NCBI GenBank assembly: GCA_017303735.1 | Contig: JAFLCF010000112.1 | Location: 1 to 14,772 of the forward strand | Origin: Anaerolineae bacterium | GTDB lineage: Bacteria; Chloroflexota; Anaerolineae; Anaerolineales; Villigracilaceae | Length of the DNA stretch: 14,772 nt | Reading direction: 5' to 3' | Shown: piece by piece, positions 1 through 5,864 of the stretch | Layout: each line of letters opens with the position of its first letter | How positions within the stretch are numbered: the first letter of the stretch is position 1 | Notes under the pieces: model-generated | The model's input: the letters and a program-made list of their open reading frames with translations, nothing else | Database searches by the model: none | Told to the model about the DNA's origin: nothing | Program-made: the position numbers and the translations under genes

Positions 1-921
1 CGCAGGCTTGAGCATATTGCTCGCATCCATCGCGCCTTGAGCAGCTCCGGCACCGACGACGGTATGCAACTCGTCGATCATCAGGATGACATCACCCTTC
101 GCACGTTGGACTTCTTCCATCACAGCTTTGAGACGTTCTTCGAACTCGCCTCGGAACCTGGACCCGGCGATCATCGCGCCCAAGTCGAGCGCCACCACGC
201 GTTTGCCTGAGAGGATCTCCGGCACGTCGTTGGTTGCAATTTTTTGTGCAAGCCCTTCGGCGATGGCGGTCTTACCCACACCGGCTTCACCGATGAGGAC
301 GGGATTGTTCTTCGTGCGGCGGGACAAAATCTGAATAAGACGCAAAATTTCTTTATCACGCCCAATGACCGGGTCGAGCTTGCCTTCACGCGCAAGTTGA
401 GTCAGGTCACGTGAATATTTTTCAAGGGTGCGGTATTTCGTCTCAGCTTGCGGATCGGTGACTCGCTGCCCGCCGCGCAGGTCTTGAATGGCATCATAGA
501 CACGGTCACGCGTCAGACCCGCAGATTCCAAAATACGCGCCGCCGGGGTATTGCGTTCGGTCAGAATCGCCAAAAAGATATGTTCAGTGGAAATATATTC
601 ATCTTTGAGACGATTGGCTTCTTCATTGGCAAGATCAATAATCCGCTTGACGCGCGGCGTGATGAAGATCTGCCCGGCTCCGCCGCCGAAGATATTCGCC
701 TTCGGGCTGGCTCGCAGGGTGGCATCCAGCCGTTCGGTCAGAGCCTGAGCGCTGACGTTCAGTTTTTCTAAAATTTGGGGAATCACTCCGCCGGGTTGTT
801 CGATCAACGCCAGCAGGATGTGTTCGGTATCAATTTGATTATGCCCATAGCGTTGGATGATCTCCGCGGCACGTTGGGCGGCTTCTTGGGCTCTCTCAGT
901 AAATCGGTCAAATCGCATCAT
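1..921 (-). CDS. Clp/Hsp100 AAA+ ATPase (ClpB/ClpC type), N-terminal part
   Basis: Partial gene running off the left edge; the visible 307 residues are the N-terminus. These ATPases unfold or disaggregate proteins in the cytoplasm. Residues about 1-145 are a double Clp-N repeat (two TEHI segments). Next comes a linker reading [14 protein letters not shown], then the first AAA+ module with DPVIGR, Walker A GEAGVGKT and Walker B LMIDELH, ending near [11 protein letters not shown]. The N-domain ([14 protein letters not shown]) resembles ClpC, while the linker resembles ClpB; the middle domain that would decide lies outside the window, so no symbol is given. The start at 921 is the first of two adjacent ATG codons, with AGAGG nine bases upstream. 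A promoter and a leader hairpin lie just upstream. Confidence 0.93.
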   Translation of the reverse strand, partial: MMRFDRFTERAQEAAQRAAEIIQRYGHNQIDTEHILLALIEQPGGVIPQILEKLNVSAQALTERLDATLRASPKANIFGGGAGQIFITPRVKRIIDLANEEANRLKDEYISTEHIFLAILTERNTPAARILESAGLTRDRVYDAIQDLRGGQRVTDPQAETKYRTLEKYSRDLTQLAREGKLDPVIGRDKEILRLIQILSRRTKNNPVLIGEAGVGKTAIAEGLAQKIATNDVPEILSGKRVVALDLGAMIAGSRFRGEFEERLKAVMEEVQRAKGDVILMIDELHTVVGAGAAQGAMDASNMLKPA

Positions 922-941
922 GGGAATTTTCCTCTTTCTAA

Positions 942-978
942 CAAAAGACCCTAAAGGTCTTCGAGACCATTAGGGTCT
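942..978 (-). terminator. Terminator-like hairpin in the clp leader (attenuator or upstream-unit terminator)
   Basis: Arms 946-954 and 970-978 pair perfectly (9 bp). After one A-A mismatch, 956-960 pairs with 964-968 around a 3-base loop. On the minus strand the hairpin is followed by TTTTGT, as in an intrinsic terminator reading toward clp. It lies downstream of the predicted clp promoter, so it is either an attenuator or 5' stabiliser of the clp mRNA, or it ends the 1098-1613 transcript while clp uses another start. The clp ribosome-binding site lies outside the stem. Confidence 0.6.
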
Positions 979-993
979 GAACTGACAAGGGCG

Positions 994-1026
994 ATTATAA
1001 CAAAGGCTGTATCGGCGTCTTGTCAA
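994..1026 (-). promoter_or_regulatory. Extended -10 promoter of the clp gene
   Basis: On the minus strand TGTTATAAT (positions 1002-994) is a perfect TATAAT with an extended -10 TG. A TTGACA lies at 1026-1021, but its 21-base spacer is longer than the usual 17, so the extended -10 may carry the promoter. The predicted transcript starts near 985 and runs about 65 bases to the ATG at 921, taking in the 946-978 hairpin. Confidence 0.6.
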
Positions 1027-1097
1027 AGCGGCATAAGAGGAGTGTTAGATTTGGGAGGTGAATCCATGTCAATTTTCCGGTTTTGAACCGATTTGGT

Positions 1098-1613
1098 TCA
1101 CTTCCACCCATCCGCGACCTCTGCGACATCTGCCAGGTCGTAAATATCGGAAAACTGAAACGCTTCCCAATCTACCCTGTCGAGTTTCGATTTATTGAAG
1201 TCAAGGCTCATCACTTGTAGTTCAGCCCCATCTTGCCTCGAAAATGTTCCTATCAGAATCACGTAAATAAAACGGGTTTTGTTGTTCTCAAGGACGTTCA
1301 GGATGTTGACCGCATCCATTTGCGCATCGGCTTTTGTTGAAGTTTGCGATCCGGCATCTTTTATCGCCCAAATGATCGTTATATCGCCAGCTTCGGGGTC
1401 ACTATAAGAGATCTTTTTTAGCCGTGGTATGTTTTCATGATCTGTGCCCAATGCTTGAAGCATACTTTCGCGTAACACGGCTTTTTCATCCAAAGTTGCG
1501 GCGGGCGACGCAGTGAGCCGGGGTTCTTCAGTATCGCCACCGCAACAAACCAGAAAAATGGAAAGCAATACTGCGCATCCCGCCTTCGTTAACAAGGTTG
1601 AATTCACAGACAT
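1098..1613 (-). CDS. Putative lipoprotein of unknown function
   Basis: A 171-residue protein. The chosen ATG at 1613 puts a hydrophobic signal segment (KAGCAVLLSIFLVCC) directly at the N-terminus; the upstream in-frame TTG at 1646 would add eleven residues in front of it. A cysteine pair followed by GGDTEE suggests lipidation, although the lipobox is not canonical. The mature part is mixed alpha/beta, with a segment RFIYVILIGTFSRQDGAELQVMSLD that looks like a beta hairpin, and it ends in ADVAEVADGWK. I do not recognise the family. It starts 49 bases after the VOC gene stop and may be co-transcribed with it, but no attC separates them, so it may be the first non-cassette gene or a cassette whose recombination site has decayed. 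Confidence 0.7.
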   Translation of the reverse strand: MSVNSTLLTKAGCAVLLSIFLVCCGGDTEEPRLTASPAATLDEKAVLRESMLQALGTDHENIPRLKKISYSDPEAGDITIIWAIKDAGSQTSTKADAQMDAVNILNVLENNKTRFIYVILIGTFSRQDGAELQVMSLDFNKSKLDRVDWEAFQFSDIYDLADVAEVADGWK

Positions 1614-1662
1614 GGTTCCCAAACTACAGCAGAAAAGGAATCTCAAATCATGCTGTAAATAA

Positions 1663-2043
1663 TTAAGATTTGGTCAGGTATTTTTTTCTATAAGCGCGAC
1701 TAGAAATTGCAACAGAATTTTTATCAGGGTCTTTTGTATTTGCAAATGAGTAACCATTTGCCTGGTGTGTAGCGCCAAACTTAAGCCCTTGCGCCGCAGA
1801 TTCTTCCTTGATTTTTTCAATGTCCTCAACATCGAACATGAGTTTTACACCAACCTGACCTAATTTTATACTTTTTGCAGCTTGGTGAATCAGAATATTT
1901 GCGCCACCATTTTGAGACTTCAATTCAATAAGTCCTTCGACTACTTCGCCGGTTGAAATAAAGCCGAAGTATTTCTGATAGAACTCGGCGGTTGCTTGCA
2001 TGTTTTTTGCGTAAAGCAAGATTGTGTTTAAGGATGTCTGCAT
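1663..2043 (-). CDS. VOC-family (glyoxalase/bleomycin-resistance fold) protein, cassette gene
   Basis: A 126-residue single VOC module. An N-terminal strand and helix (NTILLYAKNMQATAEFYQKYFGF) are followed by ELKSQNGGANILIHQ, VKLMFDVEDIEKIKEE and a C-terminal KDPDKNSVAISS, matching the usual DPDGN turn. Family members are metal-dependent lyases, dioxygenases or binding proteins. The usual first His and last Glu ligands are not evident here (LLY and SVAI at those places), so the metal site may be lost and the substrate cannot be predicted. The start at 2043 lies 12 bases after the attC core at 2056-2062, typical of a cassette gene; the longer ORF from 2094 would begin inside attC. Small VOC proteins are common cassette cargo. 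No matching attC follows its 3' end. Confidence 0.82.
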   Translation of the reverse strand: MQTSLNTILLYAKNMQATAEFYQKYFGFISTGEVVEGLIELKSQNGGANILIHQAAKSIKLGQVGVKLMFDVEDIEKIKEESAAQGLKFGATHQANGYSFANTKDPDKNSVAISSRAYRKKYLTKS

Positions 2044-2055
2044 AAGATTTTTGCT

Positions 2056-2128
2056 GCCTAACGGTATGTGGACTTGTCGAAGGATCAGGTGCATTATCCC
2101 AGTGATCGTCCGGGACGTTTTGTTGGCT
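2056..2128 (-). other. Integron attC recombination site (attC3)
   Basis: A 73-bp site read on the minus strand, between the HEAT-protein cassette and the VOC gene. It opens with inverse core AGCCAAC (2128-2122), then AAAACG, and closes with core GTTAGGC (2062-2056), which fits GTTRRRY. The inverse core is complementary to GTTGGCT at the 5' end of its own cassette (3990-3984), as circular-cassette integration requires. The inner L arms pair less cleanly than in the other two sites. A stretch GTGGACTTG.CGAAG on the plus strand is shared with them. Confidence 0.85.
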
Positions 2129-2157
2129 GCCTGTTATGCAAAGAGTTATTGTTGCAC

Positions 2158-3933
2158 TTAGCAGATTTTTTCGAGAGGTACGTCATGCCCATAATGCTTT
2201 AAACCTCTTATATCATAAACTTGTTTAAGAAAAATGCTGTATTCCTCCCATAAGTCAGGGCGACGTAAGTCAAACAATTCAAACAACCGATGACCGTACT
2301 TTTCCCAGATTATTGCGTGAATTTCCGATTCTTTGTTAGGTTGTGAAATATTCTGCATTTCTCTAGATTTTTTATACTCTGCAATTATTGGATGATCCCA
2401 TAATGCCTTTGCCGCCTCTTCATCTGACATATTGTCTAAAAAGCAAAGCGCCAGTGAAATATCATGCCAGCAGTGATGAGGTTCGCCTTTCCAAAAAATG
2501 ACATCTGTTTTATCTGCTGCATGAAGCCTACCATATGTGATACTAAGAACGTCACTTTGGTCATACCTCTCGCCGTAACTGCGATAAGAAAATTTTACTC
2601 TACACCATTCACTGTCATAAATAATTTGCGGGCGTTCATGCGGGTAATCGTATACTTGTGCGATATGAGTTTGTGTAAAACCCCACTTCTCAAAATCAAA
2701 GTGTTGTTGAATTGTTTGCAAACATTCAGAGTATCTGTTAGAAACATGGATTCGAGAATATTTACCAGTCTGTGTTTCTTTTATGCCTAAGTCATCAATG
2801 TTTTGAAGCCATCGTTCTAGATAACCAATAGCCAATTGAATGGCACTATCTGAGTTTTGCGATTGCCCTACAAACCATTTGTAAGTTTCCTCGCCCCTTG
2901 CTAAATAGAATACCAATCCTTGTTCATATTTAAAATAATATGGACGTTCTCGCCATTTTTCTGTGTTTTGTTCATGTACACAAATTGTGAAATCAAAAAA
3001 ATCTGTGTAGTTATTTGATTTGTGCCTTACTACACGTTTTATTGTCGTGTCTTGTTGTAAGGGAGTAGATGCAGCCAGTTCGCCCAAAAGGGACGTTGCA
3101 CGAGAAGGTTTTATCTTGCATAGAGATGAAAGAGCATGTTGGCTGGCAATAGAATCAAATCTATATGTTTTGACAATCTTCGATAACAAACCTTCTACAT
3201 AATTATTTTTTGAGAAGATAGTTTTGCTAAATGTGGAAAATCTAGAGGACGCTGGATATAACCGCCCGATAAATGAATTTTGCAAGTTATCTAACAATAC
3301 CTCTGAGAATGAAATATTCAGTCCGTTAAACTCAGATAATGTATCAATAACCTCAACCAGGATGTTTTGGTATTCTGGGATTTTGTTATCATTGACTGGT
3401 TTTGATAACAATTCTGCATTCAGGGCTTCACTCATTCCTTTTTGTATGAGTTTCCACATTCTAACTTTTTCAGGATTTTTTTCATTTAGAATATTTTCAC
3501 TTATTGCCTGAATAGTCTTTTTTGCATTCTCCCTGTCTTCTGAATCATCAGGAGGTATTGGGATATTTGGTCCTTCTTTGAGGTAAGTAAGTAATTTTAT
3601 ATTAAACTTGTTTTGTATCTCTTTGTTTTTTTCTTTCAATCCCTGACGAAAATATTCAAATATATGCCCTGTCCAACCTGTATGGATTTCAATAAATCTG
3701 ATTACAGGCAAAACTGCACGATTGTCAGAAGATAATCCTAGGGCTTCTAAAGCATTATCTCTTATATTGCCATCTTCGCTTTCATCATTAAGTTTTTCTA
3801 TGAACATGGGAATTACGATGTCAAGATGTGGCTCTAAAAGATTTAATATCTCTTGTTTTCGATATATTCCGCTTTGTTCATTAAGAGCTTTATATACTAA
3901 TGATTGTACTCGTTGGTCAATTTCGTGCTTCAT
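2158..3933 (-). CDS. Large HEAT-repeat-like cassette protein of unknown function
   Basis: A 591-residue, predicted soluble protein with no signal peptide. Residues about 10-105 look like HEAT/ARM alpha-solenoid repeats (LLEPHLDIVIPMFIEKL, ALEALGLSSDNRAVLPVIRFIE), and further helices follow. A distinct C-terminal region from about residue 440 has aromatic and charged motifs: WCRVKFSYRSYGERYD, SITYGRLHAAD, PHHCWHDISLALCFLDNMS, YGHRLFELFDLRRPDLWEEY. I cannot assign it to a named domain. The ATG at 3933 is preferred over the GTG at 3957 because GAGGGAAAGG lies 5-15 bases upstream of it. The gene fills cassette A (about 1.93 kb), which is large for a cassette, and is clearly richer in A+T than the flanking genes. 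A scaffold, inhibitor or defence role is possible but undemonstrated. Confidence 0.85.
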   Translation of the reverse strand: MKHEIDQRVQSLVYKALNEQSGIYRKQEILNLLEPHLDIVIPMFIEKLNDESEDGNIRDNALEALGLSSDNRAVLPVIRFIEIHTGWTGHIFEYFRQGLKEKNKEIQNKFNIKLLTYLKEGPNIPIPPDDSEDRENAKKTIQAISENILNEKNPEKVRMWKLIQKGMSEALNAELLSKPVNDNKIPEYQNILVEVIDTLSEFNGLNISFSEVLLDNLQNSFIGRLYPASSRFSTFSKTIFSKNNYVEGLLSKIVKTYRFDSIASQHALSSLCKIKPSRATSLLGELAASTPLQQDTTIKRVVRHKSNNYTDFFDFTICVHEQNTEKWRERPYYFKYEQGLVFYLARGEETYKWFVGQSQNSDSAIQLAIGYLERWLQNIDDLGIKETQTGKYSRIHVSNRYSECLQTIQQHFDFEKWGFTQTHIAQVYDYPHERPQIIYDSEWCRVKFSYRSYGERYDQSDVLSITYGRLHAADKTDVIFWKGEPHHCWHDISLALCFLDNMSDEEAAKALWDHPIIAEYKKSREMQNISQPNKESEIHAIIWEKYGHRLFELFDLRRPDLWEEYSIFLKQVYDIRGLKHYGHDVPLEKIC

Positions 3934-3983
3934 AAAAACCTTTCCCTCATTACTCACGAATGTCTCTAAATATTAACCTGTCC

Positions 3984-4109
3984 AGCCAACGGTTTGCATT
4001 GACCCGCCCCGTCGCGTGGACTTGGCGAAGCCGTCCAACCAGAAAACTGCTTGGGATGTGTGCACGCCCTCCGGGCAGTCCCCAGCGTCAGATGCACGTT
4101 TTGTTGGGC
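3984..4109 (-). other. Integron attC recombination site (attC2)
   Basis: A 126-bp site on the minus strand between cassettes B and A. It starts with inverse core GCCCAAC (4109-4103), which fits RYYYAAC, and ends with core GTTGGCT (3990-3984). The inner arms TGCATCTGAC and GTCAATGCA pair with one extra base on one side, like the extrahelical base typical of attC. GCCCAAC is complementary to GTTGGGC at the 5' end of the same cassette (4663-4657), and the match extends to 11 bases. The 3' half is nearly identical to attC1. Confidence 0.9.
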
Positions 4110-4140
4110 AGTTTTTAGCCTTAAGACTCACTTGCATAAA

Positions 4141-4611
4141 TTAGGATTCTGTTTTTGGCGAAAGGATTTTTCCAGTTTCAACATCTATTGTAACTGCAAC
4201 ACATGACCTGCTAAACGCTACTAATTGACCTTCTTTCCATGCAATATTAGTATAAACATCATTGTTGTTTTTTGGTAATTCTGATTGCCACTGGACATCA
4301 CCGTCAGATGTGCAACGAAAAACATTCCTGAATGCTGTAACAAAACTCATCATAACAATAATATCTTGGCTATTAGGAATAGTTAAGGCAATAGAAATTT
4401 TTTTACTTGGAAGTCCATCAAAAAAAGGATCATTTAGTTTCCTGCTAAATTCCTCTATTTTCTTTGGTGACAGACTATTAATCCCATGAGTATCGCCGTT
4501 TAGAAGTGAATCCCAAAATTCTAGTCGCAGTTTCATGCCAATAATAAGTAAGAATGGGCTAATAATGACTAAAAGAGCAATTAATAGCGAATCAATTAGG
4601 TTATTACTCAT
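4141..4611 (-). CDS. Membrane-anchored cassette protein of unknown function
   Basis: A 156-residue protein starting at an ATG with a weak GGGAAAA site upstream. Residues about 7-26 form one transmembrane segment (LIDSLLIALLVIISPFLLII). The rest is polar, and the C-terminal 60 residues resemble a beta-propeller or PQQ-like blade: CTSDGDVQWQSELP, then VAVTIDVETGKIL. The blade-like part suggests a fold fragment rather than a complete propeller. The gene is the sole ORF of cassette B (about 3990-4662), with a 5' leader of about 45 bases after the upstream core site, and it is A+T-rich like the other cassette genes. Function not recognised. Confidence 0.8.
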   Translation of the reverse strand: MSNNLIDSLLIALLVIISPFLLIIGMKLRLEFWDSLLNGDTHGINSLSPKKIEEFSRKLNDPFFDGLPSKKISIALTIPNSQDIIVMMSFVTAFRNVFRCTSDGDVQWQSELPKNNNDVYTNIAWKEGQLVAFSRSCVAVTIDVETGKILSPKTES

Positions 4612-4656
4612 TTATTTTCCCAAAACTTTAACATATTCAATCTTTAGCAAGGAACT

Positions 4657-4755
4657 GCCCAACGGTTTGCATTGACCCGCCCCGTCGCGTGGACTTGGCG
4701 AAACCGTCCCACCAGAAAAAGGTCAGGTAGTATCTTGCTGCACGCTTTGTTCGGC
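4657..4755 (-). other. Integron attC recombination site (attC1)
   Basis: A 99-bp site on the minus strand between cassettes C and B. The inverse core GCCGAAC (4755-4749) is followed by AAAGCGTGCA; the 3' arm TGCAAACC precedes the core GTTGGGC (4663-4657), which fits GTTRRRY exactly. The GCCGAAC core is complementary to GTTCGGC at the start of cassette C (5662-5656), and the match extends to ten bases (GTTCGGCGGC). About 60 bp of the 3' half repeats almost base for base in attC2. Confidence 0.9.
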
Positions 4756-4760
4756 GGCGG

Positions 4761-5639
4761 TTATGGGTAAGGCGTTGCTGTTCCAATTAATACTTGCTCC
4801 AGAGTTTGTTTGTCAACCTCAAAAACGCTATTGTTATCAACTTGCCAATACCGCGGGTTTTCAGTTTCAGACCACCCAGCAGAAAAGATACTCTCAATCA
4901 CAAATTCAAGAATAATTTTTTGGCTCATATCATGAACATTCAAAAGAATTGACTTGACCATGCCTGTTTCGTCTAGAGTGTGGAAAATGATCATATCTCC
5001 GCTAGGAGAATAATGTATCCAACCAGTTTGTTCGTAATTCCCAGGAAGGATATTGGTTTTTTTGTTTGTGCCATTAATTAAGTCTAGTATGCCAACTTCA
5101 TAATTTAATGTATAAGCAACATGGGTCATATTGGAAGAAAAATCAAATGCAAAACAACAATCTGCAATTATTTTTTCTACTTTTCCCGTTTGTACATTTA
5201 TTGACTGTAAATCAGACCCGTCAAAAAGTGTATACCAGCCATCATAACTGAATGAATAGTAAAAATAAACTTTATCGCTGTTGAGAGACCACCCGTAAAT
5301 TTTCAAATTACTAGTTGGGGCAGAACTTCCTTCCCATGTGTATTGATAAGGTATTTCCCACAAAACTTTCTCTGACTTATCTCGTATTTCAATTTTGGGT
5401 TTTTCAGAAATGTTGTTTATAACTTGTGCGTAGTAGTTACCGTCGGGAGAAATGATAATATCTGGATTTGGTATTAGAGGTGGAGTAGGTGATGGTATAG
5501 GCTGTTTTGTTAGCGTTGGCGCTAAAGTTTTTGTCTGAGTTTGCACAGATGTAACGGTGGTTTGAGGTTCCAAAACAGTAGGTTGGCTTAAGCAGGATAA
5601 TAAAAAAAGCGAAACAAGGATTACTGAGTATTTATGCAT
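4761..5639 (-). CDS. Cassette lipoprotein with Thr/Pro-rich linker and beta-propeller-like domain
   Basis: A 292-residue exported lipoprotein. With the ATG at 5639 the N-terminus is MHKYSVILVSLFLLSC, a short signal peptide with a classic LLSC lipobox (Cys16). The longer ORF from 5681 would start outside the cassette boundary and bury the signal. Residues about 17-58 form a Thr/Gln/Pro-rich linker. The rest has repeated WD40/TolB-like blades: ISPDGNYYAQV, YGWSLNSDKVYFYY, DFSSNMTHVAYTL, GWIHYSPSGDMIIFHT, and a final ENPRYWQVDN. Such domains usually bind proteins or ligands outside the membrane; no catalytic motif is visible. It is the most upstream cassette in the array (about 4663-5661) and is A+T-rich. 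Confidence 0.82.
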   Translation of the reverse strand: MHKYSVILVSLFLLSCLSQPTVLEPQTTVTSVQTQTKTLAPTLTKQPIPSPTPPLIPNPDIIISPDGNYYAQVINNISEKPKIEIRDKSEKVLWEIPYQYTWEGSSAPTSNLKIYGWSLNSDKVYFYYSFSYDGWYTLFDGSDLQSINVQTGKVEKIIADCCFAFDFSSNMTHVAYTLNYEVGILDLINGTNKKTNILPGNYEQTGWIHYSPSGDMIIFHTLDETGMVKSILLNVHDMSQKIILEFVIESIFSAGWSETENPRYWQVDNNSVFEVDKQTLEQVLIGTATPYP

Positions 5640-5655
5640 TTTATAACTATTAGCC

Positions 5656-5678
5656 GCCGAACTACGCTTTAACCGAAC
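5656..5678 (-). other. Array boundary: core site at the cassette C 5' end, with a second core-like repeat
   Basis: Minus-strand GTTCGGC (5662-5656) is the 5' core of cassette C. Sixteen bases upstream a second GTTCGGT (5678-5672) lies in the same orientation, so GTTCGG occurs twice as a direct repeat. attI sites often carry direct repeats beside the crossover core, so this may be a degenerate attI. A decayed attC is the alternative. No integrase gene lies in the 9 kb to the right. Confidence 0.45.
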
Positions 5679-5705
5679 CATTCGGCTTTTTGTCCCCCTG
5701 CGGGG

Positions 5706-5732
5706 TGATATGCCGAATAGTCCGGCATATCA
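5706..5732. repeat. 10-bp perfect inverted repeat at the array edge
   Basis: TGATATGCCG (5706-5715) and CGGCATATCA (5723-5732) pair perfectly around a 7-base loop. A smaller hairpin, CCGAA/TTCGG followed by CTTTTT on the plus strand, lies at 5673-5690, and CCCC/GGGG lies at 5694-5705. There is no T-run after the 27-bp repeat, so it is not an obvious terminator; an insertion scar or binding site is possible. Confidence 0.5.
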
Positions 5733-5772
5733 AACTTTCTATCTTTCACACATTATACAACTCCTCCCCCCA

Positions 5773-5849
5773 ATTCCCCATTCCCTATTCACCATTCCCC
5801 ATTCACTATCCCCTCTTCACTATTCCCCATTCCCGATTCCCAACTCCGC
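5773..5849. repeat. Eleven degenerate 7-bp tandem repeats, consensus ATTCCCC
   Basis: From 5773 the sequence divides into 11 successive heptamers: ATTCCCC, ATTCCCT, ATTCACC, ATTCCCC, ATTCACT, ATCCCCT, CTTCACT, ATTCCCC, ATTCCCG, ATTCCCA, ACTCCGC. The period is exactly 7 with no slip. The array ends four bases before the -10 box of the next gene and occupies its whole -35 region. Confidence 0.85.
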
Positions 5850-5852
5850 ATC

Positions 5853-5858
5853 TATAAT
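5853..5858 (+). promoter_or_regulatory. -10 box of a predicted leaderless transcript (GNAT gene)
   Basis: A perfect TATAAT ends six bases before the ATG at 5865, so transcription should begin at or next to the start codon. No Shine-Dalgarno sequence precedes the ATG. No -35 is visible; the place is taken by C/T-rich heptamers. Confidence 0.6.
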
Positions 5859-5864
5859 CTCAGC

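Noticed and set aside
1066..1086. Six-codon ORF on the plus strand with a GGAGGTG site before ATG
   Set aside because: Too short to mean anything, with no gene behind it; probably chance or a relic.
1084..1100. TGAACC/GGTTCA hairpin overlapping the lipoprotein stop codon
   Set aside because: Only 6 bp and no T-run; not a credible terminator.
2044..2094. Longer VOC start within attC
   Set aside because: The first 17 codons would be attC sequence; the start at 2043 matches the fold's N-terminus.
5773..5849. CRISPR-like repeated array
   Set aside because: Contiguous 7-bp units with no spacers; a tandem repeat, not CRISPR.
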